64,000 bases of DNA. Source: CAWDMC01 sp963803295 (lineage in GTDB: Bacteria; Acidobacteriota; Terriglobia; UBA7540). Positions within the stretch are counted from its first letter, which is position 1. Each line of letters begins with the position of its first letter. The stretch covers positions 9,140-73,139 of the forward strand of contig CAWDMC010000008.1 of assembly GCA_963803295.1 (NCBI GenBank), written 5' to 3'. Below are positions 37,987 to 47,748 of the stretch, one piece after another. The notes under the pieces were generated by a model, which saw nothing but the letters and a program-made list of their open reading frames with translations, ran no database searches and was not told the DNA's origin. A program made the position numbers and the translations under genes.

Positions 37987-38610
37987 TCAACCTATTTTCG
38001 CAACTGCCGGCAACGGTTTCGATTTCGCGTTCCTTGACCCTAGAACGCGCTCGCGGGCTTTCTGTAACGCGTAGCGGAAGCGGCGCTCGGCGGCGTCGGC
38101 GGTAGTCCCAAGATCTTCGGCGATCTCCTCCCACTCGTCACCCCTCGCCCATCTGGAGTAAAGATCCCTGGCTCGTTCGTCCATGAAGCCAATGATCTCT
38201 TGCGCCAGGATGTGATTGTCAAGCTTGGAAGCCCCTGCGCTGTCCCATGTCGCCTCGAAGGTCGTCAGCTCTTCAGTTGAGCCAACATATTCAGTTCGCT
38301 GCTCGCGCTCCAGCACCCGCTTGACCCGCCGAACCACCCCGGAGAAGAAGTAGGAATCCGGGTTCTCGATTGGCTTGTGCTGGTGCGCTTTGGCGGCCGA
38401 GTGTGCGACATCTTCCACGACCTCGGTCGCACGGCTCCTGTCCCTTAAGTGCTGGGCAGCGTATTCGAGAGCGCTACGCCAAGTCTGCTGTGCAGCCTCC
38501 GCCACGGGCGTGGGAACCACTTCTTCCGTGGCCTTATCCCGAGTCCTACCTTTGCGTTGACCTGCACTTGAAGTCCAGAGTCGTCCACGGGCTTCCAAGT
38601 GGTCTTCCAT
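37987..38610 (-). CDS. Sigma-70/ECF-like regulator
   Basis: A 207-residue protein whose C-terminal part is a sigma region 4-like helix-turn-helix (DERARDLYSRWARGDEWEEI, then AEDLGTTADAAERRFRYALQ). The central part (PDSYFFSGVVRRVKRVLERE) is like sigma region 2 ends. ATG at 38610 was chosen; a longer reading would run into the divergent virB2 gene. It is followed by the anti-sigma-like gene and faces away from the conjugation operon, so it could control it. Confidence 0.7.
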   Translation of the reverse strand: MEDHLEARGRLWTSSAGQRKGRTRDKATEEVVPTPVAEAAQQTWRSALEYAAQHLRDRSRATEVVEDVAHSAAKAHQHKPIENPDSYFFSGVVRRVKRVLEREQRTEYVGSTEELTTFEATWDSAGASKLDNHILAQEIIGFMDERARDLYSRWARGDEWEEIAEDLGTTADAAERRFRYALQKARERVLGSRNAKSKPLPAVAKIG

Positions 38611-38784
38611 AAGGTCGATTCTCTCTTCTTCTCCCCCGGTATCGCCTAACGTCCCATGCCGGCCCGAACTTTTCAAGAACTTTTTTTGAAAAGTTTTGTC
38701 GGTTTTTCCGTTTTCAAAGCCTCTTCTATATAGAGGGCCAATTATCCGGTTCCCTCGAATCGACCTTGGAAAGGAGGTTCGCAA
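38611..38784. promoter_or_regulatory. Divergent promoter region, sigma gene and T4SS operon
   Basis: 174 bp between divergent genes. An inverted repeat AACTTTT-TTTG-AAAAGTT lies at 38678-38695. The AT-rich CTTCTATATAGAGGG at about 38723 could be a -10 region. GGAAAGGAGG lies before the virB2 start. Specific promoters are inferred. Confidence 0.45.
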
Positions 38785-39128
38785 GTGAGGCAATCGCTGC
38801 AGCGGCTGCTCAAAATACGGCCCAGAATGCCGGCAAAATGCTGCCGTCTGGGCGCCCTATCCTTCGTGGCTTCAATGGCCCTCGCCGAGAATGTCTTTGC
38901 TCAACAATCGGGAAGCACTTCGCCTTGGGAGAACGCGGTCAACGTGCTCCAAACCGCGTTCACCGGCCCGATCGCACAGGGTTGGCGCTGGTCGCCATCG
39001 TGGTCGGCGGTCTCGCTTTCGCCTACGGTGAAGGCGGGGCCAAGCGCACCATGGCCGGAATCGTCTTCGGCGTCGGCATGGCGATCGGCGCCGTCAACTT
39101 CATGTCCTGGCTGTTTCCCTCTTCCTAA
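38785..39128 (+). pseudogene. virB2: VirB2/TrbC-like pilin, one-base frameshift
   Basis: The start follows AAAGGAGG and reads a signal peptide (CCRLGALSFVASMALAENVF), then SPWENAVNVLQTAFTGPIAQG. The second half (ALVAIVVGGLAFAYGEGGAK and MAGIVFGVGMAIGAVNFMSW) is in the next frame. One T is missing near 38982 (GGTTGG for GGTTTGG). Joined, this is a normal ~114-residue VirB2 with two membrane helices. It forms the conjugative pilus. The stop is one base before the virB3-virB4 start. Confidence 0.8.
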
Positions 39129-39129
39129 C

Positions 39130-41874
39130 ATGACACACACACGAACCAATCCGGTATTCCGAACCCTCAACCGCCCGCTCACCATTCTCGGGGCGGAAAG
39201 AAGGCTGTTCTTCTTTGCCCTGATGATGGGAGCGGGCGTCTTCAATCTGCTCAAAACCCTCTTCGGCGGGATACTGATGTTCACGCTGCTTTACGTCGTT
39301 GCCCGCTGGGCCACCCAAACCGACCCGCAGATTCTGCGTTTCATCCTGAACTCGGCCAAGACCCGAACCCAATACGATCCGATGAAGTTCAGCCCGGTGA
39401 CGGTGCGGAGGATCGACATGCTTAAGCTCGACCGCATCCGCAAGATCCACAACGAGGCCGGCTCGTTCAACGCGCAGATCAACCTGTTCGGTTTCATCGA
39501 CGACCAGGTGTTCCTGACCAAAAGCGGCGATGCCGGCGTGGTCCTGAGCGTGCGGGGAGTGGACTATGAGTGCCTGGACTCGACCTCCGTCGATACCCTC
39601 ACCAAGCGCCTCGAGTCCGCCTTCAAAATCTTCGACGAGAAATGCCGGATCTACCAGTACCTCTTCAAGCGGAACCACCCTGCGGTCCCCTACCAGGCTT
39701 ACGACAACCCAGTGGTGAACGCCGCCATCGAGAATCGCATCGCCCATCTCCGCGGCAAGGCGGACTCCCTCTATTCATTGGAGATCTACTACGTGATTCT
39801 GTTTGAGGGAGTCCGCCACCGCACAACAGTCCTGAATTCGATCGCCAAGCTTGCCTCCAAGCCCCGCGCGGGGTGGAAGGAGTTGCGGGCGCTGCTCTCG
39901 ACGCGGAATCAGGTTGTACTTATCGACACTGAGATCGAGAAGGCCAGAGCGACTGTCACGGCCAAGGCCCGCAGCTTCGTCCTCCAGGTCAGCGACTTCG
40001 TGGAGGCGGCGATTCTCCCCAAGGCCGAAGCCTTTAGGGTCCTCAAGGGGATTCTCAATTTCGCCCCGCACAAGATCGAACATGCCAGGCTCAAGCACGA
40101 CACCTTTCTCGACTACTACCTCTGCGAATCGCACCTGGAGTGCCATCGCGGCCATCTCCGCCTGGACGACTACTACGTCAAAGTGCTCACTCTGAAGGAA
40201 CCCTCCGCCCAAAGCTTCCCGCTGATCTTCAAGCGGCTGCTCGAAGTTGAGGCCAACTACTACGTCGTCACCGAGTGGAAGAAGCAGGACCCGGCCAAGA
40301 GCCGGGCCGTGATCAACTCCCGCCGTCGCCATTTCCACAACACCAAGCGATCACTCATGAGCCAAATGACGCTCTCCGACCGCCCGGAGCGGACCGACGA
40401 CATTCTGATGGACGATTCGAAGGAAGCGCAGGTCCGCGATCTCGGGGAGGCGCTTAAGGAACTGGAACTCAAGGGGAATCACTTCGGTCAGTTCTCGCTC
40501 ACCGTGGTGATTTACGACCTTGACCTGGCCAAGGTGGAAACAGCATGTGCGGAGTTCTACAAGGTGTTCAGCGTTCATGACGCCCAGCTCTTCGAGGAAC
40601 GCTACAACCTGCTGAATGCCTACCTCGCCACTGTTCCCGGCAATTACGCCTTTAACCTCCGTTCCATGCTGATCCTGAACACCAATTACGCGGATTATTC
40701 GTTCCTATTCACCTTACATACGGGCGACCGGGTGAACGGGCATCTTCGCCGGGAGTACCTGGCCGTCCTCGAAACCAACCACCGGACGCCCTATTACCTG
40801 AACCTCCATCACCGGGACGTCGCCCACACCATGATTCTCGGGCGAACAGGGTCCGGGAAGTCGTTCCTGCTGAATTTCCTGATCACCAACCTGCAGAAGT
40901 ACGAGCCGTACACGTTCATTTTCGACCTGGGCGGCAGCTTCGAGGCCTTACCGCCCTCTTCGGCGGAGTCTACTTGCGCGTGGGGATCAATTCACCCGAT
41001 TTCAAGATCAATCCCTTTTCGCTGCCGCCGACGAAAGCGAACCTCGACTTCCTCGCCCTCTTCGTCAAGGTGCTGGCGGAGGCGAACGGGGAAAGCCGAC
41101 TCACTGCCGAGCAGGAGCAGGACCTTTACCAGCAGATCGAGAACCTTTACGAAATCGACCCCGAACTGCGCACGCTGGGAGTGCTCGCGAATACGCTCGA
41201 CCGATCGCTTTCGAGCCGCTCTGCAACGGTGGACCGCAGGCGGCCAGTTCGGGTTCCTCTTCGACAATGCCCAGGACACGCTCTCTTTCTCCCGCTTCCA
41301 GTGCTTCGACTTCCAGGGCATGAACCAGTACCCGCAGGTAGTGGAGCCGCTGCTCTTCTACATTCTCCATCGGGCCAACGAGGTCATTGGGGACCGCGAG
41401 ATCACCCACATCTTCAAGGCATTCTTCATCGACGAAGCGTGGGTGTTCTTCCGCAACCCCAGCATCAAGAGTTACATCGTCGAGGCGCTGAAGACCTGGC
41501 GGAAGCGGAACGCCGCAATGGTGCTCTCGACCCAATCGCTCGATGAGCTGCGCAAGTCCGACATCCTCGACGTGATCGTGGAAAGCTGCCCGACCAAGAT
41601 TTTCCTCGCCAATCCCGACATGGACCGCGAGCTTTACCGGCGGCAGTTCCATTTGAACGACAGCGAGATCGAGATCATCTCGACATTCACGCCCAAGCGC
41701 CAGATGCTCATCAAAAACCCCGACGTGGCCAAGGTCGCGAATCTGGACGTCGATCCGAAGAGCTATTGGATTTACACCAACGATCCCTTCGACAACCACA
41801 AGCGGCGGGAAGCGTTCGAGGCTCATGGGTTCGAAAAGGGCTTGAAGTCCTCGCCGGAGGCGTTGCCGCGATGA
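39130..41874 (+). CDS. virB4: VirB3-VirB4 fusion, T4SS ATPase
   Basis: Residues 1-95 look like VirB3/TrbD (NPVFRTLNRPLTILGAERRL, one or two membrane helices) and continue without a stop into VirB4. The VirB4 part has NLFGFIDDQVFLTKSGD, Walker A LGRTGSGKS (about residue 575) and Walker B FFIDEAWVF. Two compensating indels shift the frame over ~40950-41220: a C is missing near 40945 and a base is extra near 41219. The true sequence there (RVGINSPDFKINPFSLPPTK) is in another frame. As read, about 90 residues after Walker A would be scrambled. VirB4 powers pilus assembly and transfer. Confidence 0.85.
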   Translation: MTHTRTNPVFRTLNRPLTILGAERRLFFFALMMGAGVFNLLKTLFGGILMFTLLYVVARWATQTDPQILRFILNSAKTRTQYDPMKFSPVTVRRIDMLKLDRIRKIHNEAGSFNAQINLFGFIDDQVFLTKSGDAGVVLSVRGVDYECLDSTSVDTLTKRLESAFKIFDEKCRIYQYLFKRNHPAVPYQAYDNPVVNAAIENRIAHLRGKADSLYSLEIYYVILFEGVRHRTTVLNSIAKLASKPRAGWKELRALLSTRNQVVLIDTEIEKARATVTAKARSFVLQVSDFVEAAILPKAEAFRVLKGILNFAPHKIEHARLKHDTFLDYYLCESHLECHRGHLRLDDYYVKVLTLKEPSAQSFPLIFKRLLEVEANYYVVTEWKKQDPAKSRAVINSRRRHFHNTKRSLMSQMTLSDRPERTDDILMDDSKEAQVRDLGEALKELELKGNHFGQFSLTVVIYDLDLAKVETACAEFYKVFSVHDAQLFEERYNLLNAYLATVPGNYAFNLRSMLILNTNYADYSFLFTLHTGDRVNGHLRREYLAVLETNHRTPYYLNLHHRDVAHTMILGRTGSGKSFLLNFLITNLQKYEPYTFIFDLGGSFEALPPSSAESTCAWGSIHPISRSIPFRCRRRKRTSTSSPSSSRCWRRRTGKADSLPSRSRTFTSRSRTFTKSTPNCARWECSRIRSTDRFRAALQRWTAGGQFGFLFDNAQDTLSFSRFQCFDFQGMNQYPQVVEPLLFYILHRANEVIGDREITHIFKAFFIDEAWVFFRNPSIKSYIVEALKTWRKRNAAMVLSTQSLDELRKSDILDVIVESCPTKIFLANPDMDRELYRRQFHLNDSEIEIISTFTPKRQMLIKNPDVAKVANLDVDPKSYWIYTNDPFDNHKRREAFEAHGFEKGLKSSPEALPR

Positions 41875-41962
41875 GACGGACTCTCCAAGGTTGGGCTTCG
41901 CAGCGGTCTCAATCGTGCCGGTGGCTTATGATGGGGCACGACTTCTTCCCAGGAGGAATACC

Positions 41963-42789
41963 ATGAAAGGCTTTGTGCGACTCTTTGCCATCTTTATGAT
42001 GCTGTTCTGCTGCGTCGTCGGCACTGCTGGCCGCGTCCGGGGCGCGAACGGTGTCGTATTCGCAGATCCGACATCGTTCCGATCCAGGCGAAGATCCGCT
42101 TCACCACGCTGATTGTGCTCCCGGCGAACGAGGAGATTCTCGACTTCACCGTCGGGGACAAAGACTTTTGGATCGTCAACGGCGTCCACAACCTCTGCTA
42201 TCTGCATCCTGCCCAGGCCGGCATCCGGAGCAACATGAACCTGGTGACAGCCAGCGGTCATGTGTACTCGTTTCTGCTGACGGAGATCAGCAACCAGACC
42301 GAAGCCGATCCCGACCTCAAGGTCTTTGTGGTTCCCAAGGAAGAATCGAGCATCGCGGGGATGAGTGGCCACACCGAGTACGCCCGGGCCTCGGAGTTGA
42401 GGCCTACAAGCAGGAGGCCGAGGTTGCCCACGTCCAGGCTGCCCAAGAGGTCCAGCAGGCCAAAGCTCGCGCCCAGGAAGAGATCACCCAGTACCGCGAG
42501 CAATATCCGGCCAAGCTCAAGTTCGATTACACGTACAAATCCAAAGCAGCCATCCACCTTTCTCATCACTGCCATCTACCACGACGACAAGTTCACCTAC
42601 ATCAAGTGCGACGCCCAGGAGAAGCCCACGATTTACGAAGTCAAGGACGGCAAGCCGAATCTGGTCAATTTCGATCTCCAGAACGGCGTCTACGTCATCC
42701 CCAAGATCCTTGACCGCGGGTATCTCGCCATTGGCAAGCAGAAGGTCAGTTTCGAGCGAAAGAGACTGACCACAGCGGAGAAGCGATGA
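41963..42789 (+). pseudogene. virB9: VirB9/TrbG-like outer-membrane-complex protein, frameshifted
   Basis: Starts after CCCAGGAGGAATACC with a signal peptide (LFAIFMMLFCCVVGTAGRVR). VirB9-like sequence follows (VPIQAKIRFTTLIVLPANEE, DKDFWIVNGVHNLCYLHPAQ), then a coiled coil, then YHDDKFTYIKCDAQEKPTIY and the C-terminal lobe. Frame changes occur near 42064, 42395 and 42560. Protein-like sequence resumes after each. The stop overlaps the next small gene by ATGA. Confidence 0.75.
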
Positions 42790-42992
42790 GGGACAACACA
42801 ATTCCGAGACCGGTGACGTGGGAGTGGGTGGAGCGGGAGATCGCACGCCACCTGCAGATGGCGGAAGGACGAGCGCAGTCAAAGGCCGGCTGGAGTCTGC
42901 TGACAAGGCTCTTTGACGAGAGAGGCGAGGGTCATTTGCCAAGGCGGAATCGAACGAAGTCGAGAAACCGGGAAAGGGCGGAGGGCCTGATC
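42786..42992 (+). CDS. Small basic protein before virB10
   Basis: A ~69-codon reading frame overlapping virB9 by 4 bp (ATGA). It begins MRDNTIPRPVTWEWVEREIA and is basic without a signal peptide. No stop separates it from virB10 in this frame, probably because of a nearby indel. A TGA at 42989 in the next frame, just before the virB10 ATG, is its likely natural end. Family not recognised. Confidence 0.4.
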
Positions 42993-44424
42993 ATGCCGGA
43001 ACGAACTGATCCAACTCAAGTCGAGAACCGCGAACCGCGCGATCGTGGACAAGGCTCCCAAGCCTGCCGGGATCATGCCGAAAAACCTGCAGTCGATGGT
43101 GATGATTGGCATCGCCGTGCTGATGGTGCTGATCATGTGGCTGACTGGCGGAGGCAAGAAGGCCGCCACTGCCCCGAAGCCCACCGTGCCCGCAACACCG
43201 CCGGTCATCCCTACCGACACCGCTCAGGTGCAGGACTTCGAAAAGAGAATCCAGTCGGAGCAGCAGGCGGCGCGCCGGCCCTGTGCTGGGGCCGACTGCG
43301 TCCCAGCAGGCCTGGCAGGTGGCTTGCCCGCATATGGCGCCTATGATGCGGCTTCCCTGGCGGGCGACCCGGGGCCGGTAACTGCGCCACCGGGGGCGTT
43401 CCCTCAGTACCTTGCCCAGGAGCAGCAATCGGTTGCCTCGCCTCCACCCAATCCCATCGAGGTGGACCGCAAGAAGCGGGCCTATGAGTCTCTGTTCGCC
43501 TCGAACGTGGCCCTGACATATCGCAAGGGTGACGAGGGGACAAGACTCCTGGGGTCTGATCGCACGGTTTGCGGGAGATGGTTCACCCAGCTCTCCCTCC
43601 CGCAACACACGACCGGCTGCTCTGTCGGGGCTGGCGGGCCTGCTCACAGGACCCACAACTCGAATTGGTGCCGCGCAACCCAACTTCCTCTCTCGGGTCC
43701 ACCACAACTGGCGAACCAACCCAGAACCCAAGCCGACAGTGCACCGGCACGCCGCGGGCGAGGACGCCAAGCCTCCAAGCGCCGCCAAAGCCACGAGCCC
43801 TTACACGGCCAAGCCTGGGGCTTTCAATCGGCCTCCGGCCCGACTTACGTGCTCTTCGAGGGAACGATGATTGACACGGCGCTGATGAATCGCCTGGATG
43901 GCAGCTTCGCAGGCCCCGTCGATTGCCTCGTCACCAACGATGTCTATTCCCACGACCACCAGCACGTGCTCATCCCGCAAGGTACAAAGATTGTCGGCGA
44001 AGCGCAAAAGGTGAACACCTTCGGCCAAGGACGTCTTGCTGTCTTCTTCCACCGGCTTATCATGCCGGACGGCCTTAGCGTCTCGCTTGACCAGTTCAAG
44101 GGTCTCGATCAGTTGGGGGCTACCGCACTCCACGACAAAGTCAACAATCATTACGCGAAGATCTTCGGAGCCTCCATGGCAGTTGGCATCCTGGGTGGGA
44201 TCGCCCAAGCGGGAACCGGAGACATCCTGACCCAGTCCGCCATCGACCGCGCCCGCGTCGGGTTTGGCGAAGGCATGGCCATGTCCGGTGAGCGCGTCCT
44301 AGACCGTTTCCTGAACATTCTACCCACGATCACCATCCGGGAAGGTACGCGGGTCAAGGTGTACCTGTCAAACGATCTCCTGCTGCCCGATTACGCTCAT
44401 CACACCATGCCCTCTGATCTGTGA
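42993..44424 (+). pseudogene. virB10: VirB10/TrbI-like protein, frameshifted
   Basis: The N-terminus MPERTDPTQVENREP is followed in the next frame by a membrane anchor (SMVMIGIAVLMVLIMWLTGG) and a Pro-rich periplasmic linker. The C-terminal beta-barrel region is clear: TYVLFEGTMIDTALMNRLDG, VLIPQGTKIVGEAQKV and ITIREGTRVKVYLSNDLLLP. Frame changes occur near 43040, 43530 and 43830. VirB10 spans both membranes in the T4SS core. Confidence 0.78.
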
Positions 44425-44437
44425 GGGAGGAAAGAAC

Positions 44438-44800
44438 ATGAGCTTAAAGCCCGCAATCCTAATCGCATTCGCACTGACGCTACTGTTGGCAATGGCGCGC
44501 AGAAACAAGAAGAAACCCGACGAGTTTGCGCCACCCGGCTATTTCCCCACCGAAGCGGAAGCCCAACACCTCGCCGACTTGGGGAATGCCGACCTCGAAA
44601 GACTTCGGGCGAGTGACAAAGCCGCACGCGTCCGCGGGGAAGACCTCCCATGTGGCCACTACAAGGTCGTCTCAAACCGCAGCGCAGATGGCCATTTGTG
44701 GTGGACGGCCAAACGCGAGATGACCGGTTGCCCCGGCGCAGATACCTGGCCCGCGCCGAGGGGACCGGTGCCAGCCAAGAGAGGAGTCGACAAACAATGA
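44438..44800 (+). CDS. Small membrane-anchored protein of the T4SS operon
   Basis: A 120-residue protein after GAGGGAGGAAAGAAC. An N-terminal membrane segment (AILIAFALTLLLAMA) precedes a charged domain with two Cys (DLPCGHY, MTGCPG). Intact. It overlaps virB5 by ATGA. Function unknown; its place in the operon suggests a T4SS accessory. Confidence 0.65.
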   Translation: MSLKPAILIAFALTLLLAMARRNKKKPDEFAPPGYFPTEAEAQHLADLGNADLERLRASDKAARVRGEDLPCGHYKVVSNRSADGHLWWTAKREMTGCPGADTWPAPRGPVPAKRGVDKQ

Positions 44801-45615
44801 AGAAAGCCCTGATTCTTGCTTCCCTATCCTTGATGCTTGTCCCCAGAGCTGGGCACGCCCAGTTCGGAGTCGTTTATGACCCCACCAACTTTCACAACGC
44901 GGTGCTGCGCTATTACCAACTGCGCATGCAACTCGCTCAACTTCAGCAAACGTATCAGCAGGTTGTGAAGCAGTACAACCTGGCTACGCAAATGGCCCGC
45001 AACCTACAGAACATGCCGGCGCGCTACAAGGCTTACTTCTCTCAATGGCGCAACCTCACCAATGTCCCCGATGTTTACCGCAACACCGGCGCATGGGTAA
45101 GCGCTGTAAACACCGGGGCACAATCCACTGTCACGACCGGCTACCAGCAGGCAACGGAACCGCTCGGGAAATACAGCGCTGCAGCCGTGGCTGCCATGAC
45201 ACCCAAAGAGCTGCAACAAGCCGCGTCGAACTATGCCACCGTGGAACTGGCCGACGGCGCCAACACCAACTCTATGGTAACCATCGGCAACGTTCGCGCC
45301 AATGCCCAGGCGATCCAGAACACCATTGCCAGGCTGGAACAGGATTCGCTTTCTAGCGATCCGTCCCTCAATTCTGAAGTTGGTGTCCTCAACAAGATCA
45401 ATGCCACCAATGTTCTGATTCTCCGCACCTTGCAGGACGCCAATAACCTCAGGGTCTCTCAGCTGGAACAGCAGGTGATTCAGTCGAAGCGGCAAAGGGA
45501 CGAGGCAGCCACCGCCATCAACACCGATATCAACCAGCGGGACAACATGGTCAAGCAGGTGACACAGTTCACCAGCAGCCTCGGCAACTCTCTGGAGAAT
45601 TACCGGCTGCCCTAA
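44797..45615 (+). CDS. virB5: VirB5/TrbJ-like protein
   Basis: A 272-residue secreted protein with a signal peptide (ALILASLSLMLVPRAGHAQF), a Gln-rich helical body (LRMQLAQLQQTYQQVVKQYN) and long coiled-coil-like C-terminal helices. This fits the VirB5/TrbJ minor pilin group. Intact, with start and stop in good context. It lies between the small membrane protein and virB6, the usual order. Confidence 0.78.
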   Translation: MKKALILASLSLMLVPRAGHAQFGVVYDPTNFHNAVLRYYQLRMQLAQLQQTYQQVVKQYNLATQMARNLQNMPARYKAYFSQWRNLTNVPDVYRNTGAWVSAVNTGAQSTVTTGYQQATEPLGKYSAAAVAAMTPKELQQAASNYATVELADGANTNSMVTIGNVRANAQAIQNTIARLEQDSLSSDPSLNSEVGVLNKINATNVLILRTLQDANNLRVSQLEQQVIQSKRQRDEAATAINTDINQRDNMVKQVTQFTSSLGNSLENYRLP

Positions 45616-45653
45616 GGTTATTGCCGTCGAATGCGGAGAGGAGCGCCTGAACG

Positions 45654-46494
45654 ATGCCGCCAGACAATTTTTACGACTGGGTCTTCACGGCCATTACCAA
45701 CATGCTGACCGCCAACACGGATGTCTTCGTCGGACTCGGTCAGAACCTCTTTCGCAGCCTGGCCACGATCATGATCGCCTGGTTCGGCATCAAGGCGGCC
45801 CTCTCCGCCGGCGAGCAGTTCCGGGGATTCCACTTCTCAGACTTCGCAAGCCTTGTGCTCTCGATCAGCTTTGGCTTTGCCATGATCACCTACTACAGCA
45901 GCCCCATTCCAGGCATTGGCACCGATTTCCATCACCTCATCACCGATCAGGCACAATTCCTCTCGAAAACCCTTTCGAAAGGCATGATCGACACCATTGT
46001 GAGCAAGATCGCGGCCTTCGAAGGAACCGTCGAGACGCCGGGCACTACTCTTATGTTTTGGACTTACTTTGACTACTGGTCAATCATCATCATGCTCTCG
46101 CTGGCTCAAGCCATTGCCATGATCGTGGTGGCTTTCGGCATTATCGCTACCGCCGTGTGCGTGCTCTTGGGACCCATCTTTCATTCCCTTCTTCATCGTT
46201 CCGCAACTTGATTGGCTGTTCTGGGGTTGGCTCAAGTGTTTCATCCAGTACTCGTTCTACCAAGTGGTCGCCGCCGCGGTGATCTACATCATCGGAAACG
46301 TCCTCACCGGCTTCATGAACTTGTACGGCGGCAAGCCCATCTCCCTCCAAGACCAGAGCTATCTCGTGGCTCCTCTCTTCATCGTGACCGTGGCTTCTGT
46401 CTATGCCCTCGCCAAGGTTCCCATGCTCACCAGCCACATCTTCACTGGCAATGCCGGCGGGTCCTCATTGCCCATGATCACGGGAGGGCGATGA
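45654..46494 (+). pseudogene. virB6: VirB6/TrbL-like polytopic membrane protein, one-base frameshift
   Basis: Several membrane helices are visible: ATIMIAWFGIKAALSAGEQF, FASLVLSISFGFAMITYY and IIIMLSLAQAIAMIVVAFGI. Near 46180 an extra T (CATCTTTCATT) breaks GPIFIPFFIVPQLDWLFWGW. The rest (VVAAAVIYIIGNVLTGFMNL) is in the next frame and ends one base before virB8. The restored length is about 280 residues. It forms the inner-membrane channel. Confidence 0.8.
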
Positions 46495-46495
46495 C

Positions 46496-47176
46496 ATGCG
46501 GGACAGCGTCATGATGCAGGAAGTAAACGAAGCCCGGCAGCTCTACCTGGAGCAGTACGGTGAGGCAATTGTCACAGCGAGCTACCTCAAAATCGCCGTG
46601 GTGCTTCTTTGCCTGGTGGTGCTCGGCTTGGCCATCATGAACATCAAGACCATCCACACCTTCCAGAACTTCAAGCCGCTGGTGATCCGTATCGACGAGT
46701 TGGGCCGTGCCCAGGCTGTGGGCTACGACAGCTTTGCCTACAAGCCCGAGGACAAAGAGGCCAAATACTTCCTGAACCAGTTCTGCGAACTCTACTACCG
46801 CCGCAACCGTTACACCATCAACGAAGACTTTACCAAGTCCCTCTACTTCCTGGATGGCAAGCTGGCCAACGACATCATGGCGGCCTACAAAAAGAGCGAT
46901 GTGATCAAGGAATTCCTCAACAACCCTTCGGCACCCGAGGTGGACATCGATGTCCAACAGGTTGCTCTGGAATTGATGGACAAACCGCCCTACAAGGCCA
47001 GCGTCGACTTCTACATGATCCAGTATTCGCCGGTAGACCATTCGGTCCTGAAGAAGACGCTTTACACGGCGACGATTGTTTTCATGTTTCGTAATCAGGT
47101 TCCCAGCCAGTTGATTCCTCTTAACCCGCTGGGACTGACCATCACTTACTTCCGTGAGGACGAAGCCTTTAAGTAG
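46496..47176 (+). CDS. virB8: VirB8/TrbF-like protein
   Basis: A 226-residue inner-membrane protein with one N-terminal membrane helix (IAVVLLCLVVLGLAIMNIKT) and a periplasmic NTF2-like domain (FLNQFCELYYRRNRYTINED, PLGLTITYFREDEAF). Intact and of typical length. It nucleates the T4SS core. Confidence 0.85.
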   Translation: MRDSVMMQEVNEARQLYLEQYGEAIVTASYLKIAVVLLCLVVLGLAIMNIKTIHTFQNFKPLVIRIDELGRAQAVGYDSFAYKPEDKEAKYFLNQFCELYYRRNRYTINEDFTKSLYFLDGKLANDIMAAYKKSDVIKEFLNNPSAPEVDIDVQQVALELMDKPPYKASVDFYMIQYSPVDHSVLKKTLYTATIVFMFRNQVPSQLIPLNPLGLTITYFREDEAFK

Positions 47177-47202
47177 TCCCATGAACCCAACAGGAGAGAT
47201 AC

Positions 47203-47475
47203 ATGCCCCTCATCAAGAGACCGCCTATGCCACCGAAGAAGGAGACCATCGCGCTGAGACTCGAAGTGACGCTCATCGAGGAACTCAAGCGCTACCGGGC
47301 TTTCATCGGCGGGGACTCTTCGCACGTGGTGAGTGAGTCCCTGCATAAGGTGTTCGACAAGGACGCCGAATACCACGAGTGGCTCAAAGAGCATCCTTCA
47401 TTGCCGCTCGACGCCAGGCGGAAACGTAGTGGCCATGCCGGGAATGGCGCGAATGCCGTTGCCTCCGGTGCCTAG
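47203..47475 (+). CDS. Small putative DNA-binding protein
   Basis: A 90-residue protein after AGGAGAG. Residues 13-50 (KETIALRLEVTLIEELKRYR) look like a ribbon-helix-helix segment. The C-terminal tail is basic. It is the last gene before the candidate oriT, a sensible place for an auxiliary mobilisation or regulatory protein. Inference only. Confidence 0.6.
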   Translation: MPLIKRPPMPPKKETIALRLEVTLIEELKRYRAFIGGDSSHVVSESLHKVFDKDAEYHEWLKEHPSLPLDARRKRSGHAGNGANAVASGA

Positions 47476-47748
47476 TGACGGGACCGTGCGCGCCGGTGAG
47501 GATGCCATGTGTCAAACCCGAATGAGTAGGGTTTGGGTCTACGGACGCTGCTTCGCAGCGGCAGCAGGAGGGGTCCGGCATCACCGGACCCTGACACGCC
47601 ACCCCTGGGTAGGGTCACAATTGTCAACTTCCGTTGACCACTGTCAACGCCCTGCGGCGCAGGTAGTTAGCGGTTTGGCGTGCACAACCGTGAACATCTG
47701 TTCACGCCTGTCAACTACATGAAAGCGAAGAAACTGAGGTTGTCGACT
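47476..47748. other. Dyad-rich candidate oriT/regulatory region
   Basis: No gene. Inverted repeats are AAACCC/GGGTTT (47514-47534), CGCTGC-TTC-GCAGCG (47546-47560), GGGTCCGG-CATCA-CCGGACCC (47571-47591) and CGTGAAC-ATCT-GTTCACG (47689-47706). Three TGTCAAC boxes lie at 47622, 47642 and 47709. It sits directly before the MobC-like, coupling-protein and relaxase genes, where oriT is commonly found. One hairpin may instead terminate the virB operon. Confidence 0.55.
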
